Shown: positions 16,261 through 23,315 of the stretch, in pieces
Layout: each line of letters begins with the position of its first letter
Numbering within the stretch: position 1 is the stretch's first letter
Notes under the pieces: generated by a model
The model's input: only the letters and a program-made list of their open reading frames with translations
Database searches by the model: none
Told to the model about the DNA's origin: nothing
From: Parachlamydiales bacterium
GTDB taxonomy: Bacteria > Chlamydiota > Chlamydiia > Chlamydiales > JAJFMK01
DNA: 32,156 bases
Direction of reading: 5' to 3'
NCBI GenBank assembly: GCA_020050175.1
Contig: JAGVKY010000150.1
Coordinates: 1-32,156 of the forward strand
Translations under genes and position numbers: made by a program

Positions 16261-17666
16261 TTCCTACCCTCTCCATAAGTTTGCTTCTGAGCTATTTCGT
16301 CGATGGAGCCGATCATATAGAGGGTTTTTTCCTCAACATCCTTGAATTCATCCTGCAAAATCCTTTCACATCCATCCAAGGCTTCGTTAAGAGTTACTGA
16401 TTTACCTGGTATACCTGTTGAGGACTCAGTGGTAAAGAAGGGTTGGGTCAGAAATTTTTCCAATCTTCTAGCACGCAGGACAAGGTTTTTATCACTTTGA
16501 GAGAGCTGTTCAAAACCAAGCATTGCGATGATATCTTTGATATCCTCGTACTGAGAAAACGTTCTCTTGATTTCTTGGGCAAGACGATAATGTCTTTCCC
16601 CCACAATGCTTGGTGTTAACATCTTCGAATTGGATTTCAAAGGATTGATTGCTGGGTAAAGGCCTTCACTAGCACGCTTGCGCGACAACACAATCGTTGC
16701 AGAAAGATGAGAAAAGGTATGCACTGCAGCAGGGTCGGTGAAGTCATCGGCGGGCACATAAACAGCTTGAATAGAGGTAATTGCGCCATTTTCAGTATTG
16801 GAGATGCGCTCTTCAAGAGCTGCCAATTCAGTACTCAGGGTTGGCTGGTAGCCCAATCTTGAGGGGAGGTTGCCCATTAGCCCAGAAACTTCAGAACCGG
16901 CTTGGATAAACCGAAAGATATTATCTATGAGAAGTAACACATCCTTGTGCTGTTCATCACGAAAATACTCAGCCATTGTCAAAGCAGCATGTCCAACCCT
17001 AAAACGGCAACCAGGCATTTCATTCATTTGCCCAAAAACCATGAGCATATGTGGCAGCACACCGTTTTCTGTCATTTCACGATAAAGTTCTTCCCCCTCT
17101 CGACACCTCTCACCTATCCCACAGAAGATACTTACCCCTTGATAAGTCTTAACTGTATTATGGATCATCTCTGCAAGCAAAACAGTCTTTCCTACACCAG
17201 CACCACCAAAAAGTCCCGCTTTACCACCTCTTTCCAAGGGGATGAGAACATCGATTATTTTTATTCCCGTCTCGAAAATTTCAGATTCTATAGATCGTCT
17301 GGAAATAGCAGGAGGTTGACGATGTATAGATCGCCATTCCACGTCTTTGAGAGGAGCCTTATTATCGATAGTTTGCCCAAAAACATTGAACATACGGGAA
17401 AGAATATTTGGCCCAACAGGTGCTTGTAGTTGCTTTTGTGCATCTACTATAGGGTCTCCTCTAGCTATTCCTTGGGTAGGGGTGAGAGCTATTCCACGCA
17501 CCTTATTAGCAGCGAGGTGTACTTGAACCTCAATGACAATATTCCGAGTGGTTCCAGCATAGAGTAATGAATTAATCGCTGGCAGCTTATGCTCAAATTT
17601 GGCATCGATGACGCTCCCCCTAACAGCGATAATTTCTCCCAAATTTTCTTGATTTTGACCGTTCAT
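16257..17666 (-). CDS. atpD: N-type ATPase beta subunit
   Basis: The catalytic F1 subunit, 469 residues. The P-loop GGAGVGKT is at residues 154-161, the catalytic-glutamate region is GERCREGEELYREM, and Walker B is VLLLIDNIFRF. The sequence SGLMGNLPSRLGYQPTL is highly conserved. The lever region normally reading DELSEED is EQLSQSD here, so one acidic patch that contacts gamma is weakened. It is the first gene of the operon. No strong Shine-Dalgarno sequence is visible before ATG 17666, but the alignment of the N-terminus (GEIIAVRGSVIDAKF) supports this start. Confidence 0.96.
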   Translation of the reverse strand: MNGQNQENLGEIIAVRGSVIDAKFEHKLPAINSLLYAGTTRNIVIEVQVHLAANKVRGIALTPTQGIARGDPIVDAQKQLQAPVGPNILSRMFNVFGQTIDNKAPLKDVEWRSIHRQPPAISRRSIESEIFETGIKIIDVLIPLERGGKAGLFGGAGVGKTVLLAEMIHNTVKTYQGVSIFCGIGERCREGEELYREMTENGVLPHMLMVFGQMNEMPGCRFRVGHAALTMAEYFRDEQHKDVLLLIDNIFRFIQAGSEVSGLMGNLPSRLGYQPTLSTELAALEERISNTENGAITSIQAVYVPADDFTDPAAVHTFSHLSATIVLSRKRASEGLYPAINPLKSNSKMLTPSIVGERHYRLAQEIKRTFSQYEDIKDIIAMLGFEQLSQSDKNLVLRARRLEKFLTQPFFTTESSTGIPGKSVTLNEALDGCERILQDEFKDVEEKTLYMIGSIDEIAQKQTYGEGRK

Positions 17667-17757
17667 TGTTAAAACCGGGTATGCGCCCCGAATATCGAGG
17701 GTGAGCGATATCTTTGCTTCAAATTTTTAAAATTCTGTATACAGATCTTTTCATGCC

Positions 17758-17786
17758 TTATCAGATTTTATTTGATTTGGCGTCAA
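17758..17786 (-). promoter_or_regulatory. Possible promoter of the atp-efflux-phosphoketolase operon
   Basis: On the minus strand TTGACG (17786-17781) is followed 17 bases later by TGATAA (17763-17758), about 90 bases before the atpD start. The -35 match is good but the -10 match is weak. A divergent TTGACT at 17812-17817 on the plus strand may have served the gene remnant at 17878. The leader between this site and atpD is AT-rich with no obvious terminator. Confidence 0.25.
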
Positions 17787-17877
17787 TGATAAATTCTTCA
17801 AAAACAACCCATTGACTTGAATAGGTAGATTTTGAAGATTTAGGCAGGTACTTCTCTGTGTTAAAGGGAAAGAGGTT

Positions 17878-17916
17878 ATGAGGATATTAGTGGCGGGAGC
17901 GACAGGAGCGATTTAG
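17878..17916 (+). pseudogene. 12-codon remnant of a Rossmann-fold NAD(P)-binding protein gene
   Basis: ATG at 17878, with AAAGAGG just upstream, encodes MRILVAGATGAI and then TAG. This is the opening beta-alpha dinucleotide-binding motif (GATGxxG) of NAD(P)-dependent epimerase/NmrA-type proteins, cut exactly where the third Gly should follow. The rest of the gene is absent. It fits a gene truncated by an insertion or deletion, the join lying at about 17911-17917. A 12-residue match is short, so chance cannot be excluded, although a correctly placed ribosome binding site supports it. Confidence 0.45.
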
Positions 17917-17956
17917 CCAGCCAAAAACGGGTGCTATTAGTCAGCTAAAATGTACA
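17912..17956 (+). mobile_element. Possible solo end of an IS element
   Basis: The segment right after the truncated Rossmann remnant holds related short repeats: TTTAGCCAGCC, then AGTCAGCTAAAA, ending in TGTACA at 17951-17956. TTTAGC and GCTAAA form inverted arms. Multiple short terminal repeats and a TGT...ACA terminus recall IS21-type ends, but I cannot confirm the family and no transposase is nearby. Confidence 0.2.
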
Positions 17957-18016
17957 CATACCCAATGATTGTATACCTTACAAAGAAATGAGGATCCTTT
18001 GAAGGAACGGGATTTA

Positions 18017-18409
18017 TTAGGAGGCAGATTCTTCAAGAACCAAATGTCTTTGCCGTTTCACGGTGACATCTGATTCACGGTCGATTTTTTCATCAATAGC
18101 GTCCAAAATCCATTGCTTCTTGGACGTGAGATTTCTTTTTTCTTTAATTATTTCAAGATGATTTTTTAGCCTGTCAGATAGGTCAGGATCTAAAATAATA
18201 CTTAGAGTTTTCTCTTTTTCAACCGACTTAAGCTTCTGTTCTATTTTCAGTTTTTCTTAAATAGCTTCCTTCACCCACTCCTCATCAGAAATTGTCGGAT
18301 CAATGGCGCGTCGGATCTTTTGGACATGATTCTTGATTCTGGAAGAAAAAATGGAACTTACATAGACAGTATATTTCCGGTCGTCGCTATTATCTGAGGA
18401 GCCTTCCAT
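18017..18409 (-). pseudogene. Tandem ribbon-helix-helix-like protein (TraY-like?), interrupted by TAA
   Basis: One reading frame of 130 codons from ATG 18409 to TAA 18017-18019 is broken by an in-frame TAA at 18257-18259 (codon 51). The two parts are similar to each other. Part one has YTVYVSSIFSSRIKNHVQKI then ISDEEWVKEAI. Part two has TLSIILDPDLSDRLKNHLEII then LTSKKQWILDAIDEKI. Each looks like a strand followed by two helices, the ribbon-helix-helix plan. F-plasmid TraY is a 131-residue protein with two such repeats in one chain, encoded just before traA; here the gene lies just before traA but points the other way. The second part has no ATG of its own. Homology to TraY is inference from plan, length and place. 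Confidence 0.5.
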
Positions 18410-18572
18410 GTAGTCCAAGTTGATATGAAGAAATTAATCGAGGCCAATATTCTCAGCTCAGATTACTAGAAAATGGATAACTTTTCTATTCGCAATCTTT
18501 TTATGAACTCATAAACTTCGGCAGACCTTGTGTAAATAAAAAATTGCTTGCGTGGGATGAATATTTCTTGTA
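18410..18572. other. Intergenic stretch between the RHH pseudogene and the tra promoter
   Basis: No convincing gene is seen here. A 13-codon plus-strand ORF starts at 18473, and a longer open stretch without a start codon overlaps it in another frame, so this may be decayed coding DNA. It is AT-rich and would hold the divergent control region of the RHH gene and the tra operon. Confidence 0.4.
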
Positions 18573-18602
18573 TTGACAAGATTTTAGCAAAAGGAATAGA
18601 GT
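18573..18602 (+). promoter_or_regulatory. Predicted promoter of the tra operon
   Basis: A consensus -35 TTGACA (18573-18578) is followed after 18 bases by TAGAGT (18597-18602), a 4-of-6 match to the -10 box. It lies about 28 bases before the traA start and is the best promoter-like sequence upstream of the plus-strand operon. The -10 box is inside the loop of a perfect inverted repeat, which suggests that access is regulated. Confidence 0.5.
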
Positions 18603-18610
18603 CCTTTTGC
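18587..18610 (+). promoter_or_regulatory. Perfect 9-bp inverted repeat over the tra promoter: operator or leader hairpin
   Basis: GCAAAAGGA (18587-18595) and TCCTTTTGC (18602-18610) are exact complements separated by 6 bases. The repeat covers the predicted -10 box and ends 2 bases before the AGGAG ribosome binding site at 18613-18617. It could be an operator for the adjacent RHH-type regulator, or a hairpin in the leader if transcription starts upstream. It lacks a following T-run, so a terminator is unlikely. Confidence 0.5.
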
Positions 18611-18629
18611 GTAGGAGAAATATTTTAAT

Positions 18630-18947
18630 ATGAACCAACGCACTTTTTACAGCCTGCTGTTCTTAGCTGGGCTAGTTTTCATCGTCTCTCCCGAATTTTT
18701 GTCAGCCGTTCAACAAACCAACGATAAGTTTTCTGGGAAAGAAATCACCGATCACGCCAATAGCATCTCTTCTTTCTTATTCGGGCCAGTCGCTCGAGTG
18801 GCTGGAGTTATTGGTGGGGGCTACGGACTCGTTACTTCCATCATTACCTCCTCTATCCGACCATTGATTACTTTTGGTGGAATTGGATTAGGGGTAAACC
18901 TCGTGCCAAAGTTTATTGATACCGTTTTTACCATGCTTCTCCCTTAA
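18630..18947 (+). CDS. traA: TraA/VirB2-like conjugative pilin precursor
   Basis: A 105-residue pilin candidate. A signal sequence spans residues 1-26 (ending near LSA-V), followed by a polar segment. Two hydrophobic helices rich in Gly come next (about 46-70 and 75-103) with a short RP-containing turn between, the F-pilin/VirB2 plan. It is the first gene of the tra operon and is followed by traL, as in F. ATG has AGGAG 12 bases upstream. Pilins are poorly conserved, so this call rests on topology, size and place. The S26 peptidase encoded downstream may process it. Confidence 0.75.
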   Translation: MNQRTFYSLLFLAGLVFIVSPEFLSAVQQTNDKFSGKEITDHANSISSFLFGPVARVAGVIGGGYGLVTSIITSSIRPLITFGGIGLGVNLVPKFIDTVFTMLLP

Positions 18948-18962
18948 GCGAAGTTGGTCAAA

Positions 18963-19265
18963 ATGGAAAGCAATCAACTCCATCCCATCATTAAGACGTT
19001 AGACAACGCTCCAAGAATTCTCTTCTGGAGCGTTGATGAATTTATCGTGATGTTTCTGCCGCTCTTTATTGGGATTTTTTTAGGAAGTCTCTTAGTGATG
19101 GCTCTGGGAATTGTGGCAAAACCCCTCTATTCAAAGCTCAAAAAAAGATACCCCAAATCAATTTTGAGACACCTTGCTTATTGGACGATGCCGAGGAAAG
19201 TTTTTTCCCATGCAGGAATCCTTAAAAGGGTACCCCCATCCCACATAAGGAAGTATCTCCTTTGA
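18963..19265 (+). CDS. traL: TraL, conjugal pilus assembly membrane protein
   Basis: A 100-residue TraL homologue (VirB3-like). The N-terminal part has the family pattern ending in APRILFWSVDEF. A long hydrophobic stretch follows (about residues 28-52), then a basic C-terminus with the LRHLAYWTMP motif. I prefer ATG at 18963; a TTG at 18954 would add three residues. It ends in TTGA, sharing four bases with the traE start. TraL works in the inner membrane with the TraC ATPase in pilus extension. Confidence 0.85.
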   Translation: MESNQLHPIIKTLDNAPRILFWSVDEFIVMFLPLFIGIFLGSLLVMALGIVAKPLYSKLKKRYPKSILRHLAYWTMPRKVFSHAGILKRVPPSHIRKYLL

Positions 19266-19819
19266 AGACAAGCACTTACTACCACAACCTTCGGCTCATG
19301 GTTTTCCAAAGAAATATCTTTCTTGGATTGACCATTCTACTCTCATTGTCCCTTGTCATTCTTTCCATTTTTCTCTTTTGGAAAAGCGAGCGAATAGTTG
19401 TGGTCCCCCCTATGATTGAAAAAGAATTTTGGGTGGATTCTCGAGGGGTTTCAGGAAGCTACTTAGAGCAATTCGGAGGGTTTATAGGGCAACTCCTCCT
19501 CTCAAAATCTGCCCAAACAGCCCAAAACCAAAGGGCTATTCTCCTACGGCATACTGACCCATCTTTCTCGACCCTTCTCTCTAAGAAATTGGGAGAGGAA
19601 GAGCAAAAACTTCTCAAGGAAAATGCTTCTTATGTCTTCTATCCTATCGAAGCAAGAAGCAATCCTAAAACAAATGAAGTGCTTCTCATCGGAGATCGGA
19701 CAATTTATGTTTCTGGCACATCTATTTCTTCAGAAAGAGTTAGATATATCCTTTCCTTCTCAAATCAGGGGCCCAGGCTTTTACTAAAAGGGATAACCCT
19801 AAGCGAGGAAGAAAAATGA
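19262..19819 (+). CDS. traE: TraE, conjugal transfer pilus assembly protein
   Basis: A 185-residue VirB8-like inner-membrane protein with an N-terminal anchor (about residues 18-40) and a periplasmic domain. Alignable TraE features are the VDSRGVSGSYLEQFGGF segment, the region around NASYVFYPIEARSNP, and a final strand before the TLSEEEK tail. The start is TTG at 19262, preceded by AAGGAAG; the first internal ATG would cut into the basic N-region. Its first four bases overlap the traL stop and its last four overlap traK. Confidence 0.9.
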   Translation: MKTSTYYHNLRLMVFQRNIFLGLTILLSLSLVILSIFLFWKSERIVVVPPMIEKEFWVDSRGVSGSYLEQFGGFIGQLLLSKSAQTAQNQRAILLRHTDPSFSTLLSKKLGEEEQKLLKENASYVFYPIEARSNPKTNEVLLIGDRTIYVSGTSISSERVRYILSFSNQGPRLLLKGITLSEEEK

Positions 19820-20511
19820 GGTCGCTGCCGCTTCTTCTTCTTTTTCTTAGCACCTTTTTGAGCCGGGCTGAAGCGGCTCAATTCTTGGACATAGATACGA
19901 CTCAACTTCTTCGGTGTGTCTTTTCTTCAAGACATCACAATCGAATCGCTATCAGCGGAAAAAGGATTAAAAAAGTCTTTTGCCCTGAAGGGGATGTCGT
20001 AGTTAGGCAAGAAGAGGAGAGCGGACAAGTATTCGTTCAGTCTCTTGTTGAGAGGCCCCCTGTCACCACTATTTCCATCGTTTCCAATGATGGAATCGTT
20101 CAAGACATTGAGCTCCATTTTGAAGAATGCTCGGCAGAAATTTTAATCCTGACAGAGAGAAGAGAAGAGTGCCTTGATCCAAGATGCTGCATTGTTGATG
20201 CAGGAACCAATCCTTTCGATGCCTTAATTGCAGGAGTTCTCAATCAGCAAATCCCTGACAATTACATCTCTTTTTCCTGCGATAGAAAAGCCAAACAAGT
20301 CAAAAAAGGGGTTATCCTCCGTCGAATCTCAAAATTTATCGGAGAGAACGATACAGCCTATTTACTCGGAGTTGAAAACGTCTCAAGAATTAAACAGTGC
20401 ATCCAAGAAAGCGACGTCAATATTTTAGGCGGAGATTGGGTCTACCTTCAAAAAAGGGAACTCTGTCCGGGTGAAAAAACCTTTGCCCTAGTGGGAAGGA
20501 TGTTGCCATGA
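19816..20511 (+). CDS. traK: TraK, secretin-like outer-membrane complex component
   Basis: A 231-residue exported protein with a signal peptide (cleavage near AEAAQF, residue 21) and a mostly beta-strand body. TraK is the VirB9 counterpart that forms the core complex with TraV and TraB. The ISIVSNDGIVQDIELHF segment and the C-terminal strand pair (WVYLQKRELCPGEKTFALVG) fit the family. Several cysteines, including CLDPRCC, suggest disulphides, in keeping with the DsbA-like gene downstream. It overlaps both neighbours by four bases (ATGA). Confidence 0.87.
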   Translation: MRSLPLLLLFLSTFLSRAEAAQFLDIDTTQLLRCVFSSRHHNRIAISGKRIKKVFCPEGDVVVRQEEESGQVFVQSLVERPPVTTISIVSNDGIVQDIELHFEECSAEILILTERREECLDPRCCIVDAGTNPFDALIAGVLNQQIPDNYISFSCDRKAKQVKKGVILRRISKFIGENDTAYLLGVENVSRIKQCIQESDVNILGGDWVYLQKRELCPGEKTFALVGRMLP

Positions 20512-21728
20512 GTAACCAAAATCGGATCACTCACGGCAAGCAAATCAAAAGATTCTCACTCATAGCAGCGACAGCCACCCTCCTCTTCGGAGTCATTGGC
20601 TATTACCTCATTGACGACTCGAAAGAATCAAAATCTCCTCAAATGGAGAGCGATCTCCCTCTTGATCATCTCAATCCTCAAGATATGTGGATGTCTCGGA
20701 TGGAAAATGATTCCAAGCTTTTCCAGCAAAAAATGAATTATCTGGAAGACCTTATTCTGGAGACCAAAAAACGAGAATTCGAAACCGAACAAGAGAACAA
20801 CTCTCTACGCCAAGAACTTTCTAAGCTAAAAAGAGAGCTAAAGGAACTTTCAGACCGACCAGTTCAAGACCCTCCTCCAATGAGTTTCATGAACGACCCA
20901 TTTAAACCCTATGAAGAAAGATCTCCACAAGGGCCCGTCCGTTCCCCCCTTATTGAACTTGTCATAGAAGGCTCCCCTACAAAGACCAAAAATGTCGATG
21001 AAGTTATTCCAGCCGGCACTTCAGTTCGAGCCGTCCTGCTTTCTAGCGTGGATGTCCCTTGCGGAGCCTTCGGGAGTTCCGATCCACAACCGGTTAAGCT
21101 AAGAATTTTGGACAATGGCCATCTCCCCAAAAAGGTCCAAGCAAGATTGAAAGGGGGCATCGTGATTGGGAGTGTCTATGGAGACCTTTCCAATGAAAGG
21201 GTCTATATGCGTCTGGAACGATTGACCCAAGTCAGAAGCGACGGGGACTTTATCGAAACTGACGTCACTGGCTACGTCACTGGAGAGGATGGCAAGTACG
21301 GAGTTCGAGGATGTGTTGTCGATAAAAGTTCTAAGATGGTCACCAATGCTGCTCTTAGCGGTTTCTTTAGCGGGGTGGGACAATACCTCCAAGCTGCTGC
21401 ACTTGCCAACACTGTGGTCCCCTATGGAGCTGCGGCAGTTCCAGGAGGCCTCTCCCCTGCCTATAGCTTTTACCAAAATAGCGTGGACCTAGCTCAACAA
21501 GCTGGCGCGCAAGGGGCGGCTTCAGCCTTTGACATGCTGACGGATTATTTCATCAAAAGAGCTGAACAGATCCGACCTGTCATAGAAGTTACAGCCGGGA
21601 GAATGGTTGACATTACTTTTACTCACAACGCTGAACTAGGCGACCTCCACACCAAAAACAAGGTAAAGGAAATCCGGGAAAGTTGTCGGAGTCCTCAAAT
21701 CATTAACCCAAACCGTTCAAATGCTTAA
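20508..21728 (+). CDS. traB: TraB, VirB10-like core-complex protein
   Basis: A 406-residue inner-membrane protein that spans the periplasm. It has a single anchor helix (residues 16-34), a coiled coil (about 66-115), a Pro-rich linker (PPPMSFMNDPFKP) and then the beta-barrel domain. The barrel contains VIPAGTSVRAVLLSSVDVPCG near residues 165-185 and GCVVDKSSKMVTNAALSGFF near 270-290. These are standard TraB landmarks. It overlaps traK by four bases and the next gene by eight. The usual F genes traP and trbD after it are missing. Confidence 0.93.
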   Translation: MSNQNRITHGKQIKRFSLIAATATLLFGVIGYYLIDDSKESKSPQMESDLPLDHLNPQDMWMSRMENDSKLFQQKMNYLEDLILETKKREFETEQENNSLRQELSKLKRELKELSDRPVQDPPPMSFMNDPFKPYEERSPQGPVRSPLIELVIEGSPTKTKNVDEVIPAGTSVRAVLLSSVDVPCGAFGSSDPQPVKLRILDNGHLPKKVQARLKGGIVIGSVYGDLSNERVYMRLERLTQVRSDGDFIETDVTGYVTGEDGKYGVRGCVVDKSSKMVTNAALSGFFSGVGQYLQAAALANTVVPYGAAAVPGGLSPAYSFYQNSVDLAQQAGAQGAASAFDMLTDYFIKRAEQIRPVIEVTAGRMVDITFTHNAELGDLHTKNKVKEIRESCRSPQIINPNRSNA

Positions 21729-22350
21729 GAAATTTTTATTTACGCAAATCATTGCAACGACGTGCCTAGTGGCCAATGATGATCCCCGAAAGGCACAGAA
21801 AATATTTCCCTCTGAAACATTTCTCATGGAGATGCCACAAAAGGGACAGAAGTGGAAAGACATATCAAGGTACATAAGCAGTATTGCAGCGCAAATCGAA
21901 TGCATTCCTTTTGATCAAAATGAGAAAAACTGGTCTGAACTGATTGCCATCCAATTTTTTCGCATCAGAGGAGGATGCCTCAAAGATATTATCTCTGAAG
22001 TTAAGGAGACTGCCCTTTCCTCATATCCTGGCACCAAGGTGACTTGGAACATTCTTGAGGAAGCTGAAAATGAGGTTATCTATGAGTGGACTATTCACGA
22101 ACCTTTTTTAAGTGTACCTCCTCAATACGAAGTTGCAAAAGCCATGCTGAGTCCCAGAGGATTCCACCGAATTGGCTATACCGTCAGAAATAAAGAGGTA
22201 ACCGATCAGCGAAAAGCAGAATTAACAAAGCTTATTCGTAAAAACACTAGAGTCGTTTCTTTCTCAGAGGCTGAGAGATTACCTGAGACGATCTCATGTG
22301 TAGATAGAGCTCACCGTTCGGCGGGACTAGGCGAAACATATAAAGATTAG
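21721..22350 (+). CDS. Unknown exported protein embedded in the tra operon
   Basis: A 209-residue protein that I do not recognise as any F-type Tra component. Its hydrophobic N-terminus (residues 1-18) may be a signal peptide with a Cys at 15. The body is soluble and mixed alpha/beta: a region with NSELIAIQFF-like strand character is followed by EAENEVIYEWTIHEP, then YEVAKAMLSPRGFHRIGYT near residues 139-158. The start overlaps the traB stop by 8 bases, so it is probably translated with the core-complex genes. A 44-base gap without features follows. An entry/surface exclusion or core-complex accessory role is possible but not shown. Confidence 0.65.
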   Translation: MLKKFLFTQIIATTCLVANDDPRKAQKIFPSETFLMEMPQKGQKWKDISRYISSIAAQIECIPFDQNEKNWSELIAIQFFRIRGGCLKDIISEVKETALSSYPGTKVTWNILEEAENEVIYEWTIHEPFLSVPPQYEVAKAMLSPRGFHRIGYTVRNKEVTDQRKAELTKLIRKNTRVVSFSEAERLPETISCVDRAHRSAGLGETYKD

Positions 22351-22394
22351 AAAATGATGGAAGATATTTACACTAAATCCGGTAGAGAAATTTC

Positions 22395-22988
22395 ATGAAA
22401 TTCAACTCTCTTTTCACTCTCATTTTGACCCTAGCTTCTCTCTTATCGGCTGAATCCCTTCCCGAAAAATACCTAATCCCTTACGGCAACCCGACAGCAG
22501 AAACCAAAATAGTCGAATATTTTTCCTTTATCTGTCCCCACTGCATTTCTCTTTTCAGAAAAGATTTTCGAAAAATTCGAGAGACTTACATCGATAATGG
22601 AAAAATCTACTGGGAGTTTCATCCCGTCCCATTAGACCTTGTCACTGTCCAATCCCTTGTTTGTTTAGGGGATCTTTCAGAAAGAGAAAAAAGGATCTTT
22701 TTAGAGGCTCTTCTGGACGAGATTGAATCTGATGATACCAATCTCACCTCTCTCATGATGATCAAAGCGATGGAGCTCTTTCAGAAGCCAAAGCCTCGTC
22801 TTCGAGACGATGAATTTCTAGAAAATCATCCAGCTTTTACCGATGCCTTCAACTTCGTCAAAGAAAACAGAATAGAGGCTGTTCCAACTGTAGAGGTCAA
22901 CGGAAAAAAATATCCAACCGATGTTCCTGATCTAAGTTTCGTCAAAGGAGTCCTGGAAAAAAATAAGGAGGAACATGTTAAGGGTTAG
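22395..22988 (+). CDS. DsbA-like periplasmic thiol oxidoreductase
   Basis: A 197-residue thioredoxin-fold protein with a signal peptide (residues 1-19). The active site CPHC is at residues 47-50, the same dipeptide as E. coli DsbA, and the cis-proline is P164 in EAVPTVEV. A helical insert lies between them. Such an oxidase would introduce disulphides into the Cys-rich TraN, TraU, TraV and TraK proteins encoded around it. F plasmids use TrbB or DsbC-like isomerases instead. The start has GAGA upstream; the end overlaps traV by 14 bases. Confidence 0.9.
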   Translation: MKFNSLFTLILTLASLLSAESLPEKYLIPYGNPTAETKIVEYFSFICPHCISLFRKDFRKIRETYIDNGKIYWEFHPVPLDLVTVQSLVCLGDLSEREKRIFLEALLDEIESDDTNLTSLMMIKAMELFQKPKPRLRDDEFLENHPAFTDAFNFVKENRIEAVPTVEVNGKKYPTDVPDLSFVKGVLEKNKEEHVKG

Positions 22989-23313
22989 TCGCTTCTGCTT
23001 CGTATTACTCTCGTTTTTATTGACTTCCTGCCAAGTCTACAGGTCTCAATTTGATTGTCCTCCTGGTTGCGGCGTCCCTTGTACCCCCCTCACGACCTTA
23101 GAAAAGATGATCATTGAAACGGATGAAGGGCCCGATCTATTTCTTGGTTACCTCCCAAGAGAAGAGCAGGATTGCGAGTGTTTTAACCCAGGCCGCTCCT
23201 TAGAGTGCCCTCATAATAAAGCGGTGCGAAAAATTTGGATCGAAGGGAAAAACCTTCCCTGCGGAACTTACGTAGAAGGGCATTATGTCTATTACCCAAC
23301 GAGGGAGAATTGA
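22975..23313 (+). CDS. traV: TraV-like outer-membrane lipoprotein
   Basis: A 112-residue lipoprotein whose signal ends in LLTSC (Cys19). After it comes a Cys/Pro/Gly cluster (FDCPPGCGVPCTPL, about residues 27-40), the TraV mark that anchors the TraK-TraB complex. More Cys follow in the second half. It is shorter than F TraV (about 170 residues). A strong AAGGAGG precedes ATG. It overlaps the DsbA-like gene by 14 bases and stops 2 bases before traC. Confidence 0.82.
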   Translation: MLRVSRFCFVLLSFLLTSCQVYRSQFDCPPGCGVPCTPLTTLEKMIIETDEGPDLFLGYLPREEQDCECFNPGRSLECPHNKAVRKIWIEGKNLPCGTYVEGHYVYYPTREN

Positions 23314-23315
23314 TC

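Noticed and set aside
16947..17429. 160-codon plus-strand ORF
   Set aside because: It is antisense to atpD, which is unmistakably conserved; the ORF has no recognisable features.
18587..18610. Rho-independent terminator before traA
   Set aside because: The stem is AT-rich in part and not followed by a T-run, and it lies between promoter-like sequence and a ribosome binding site.
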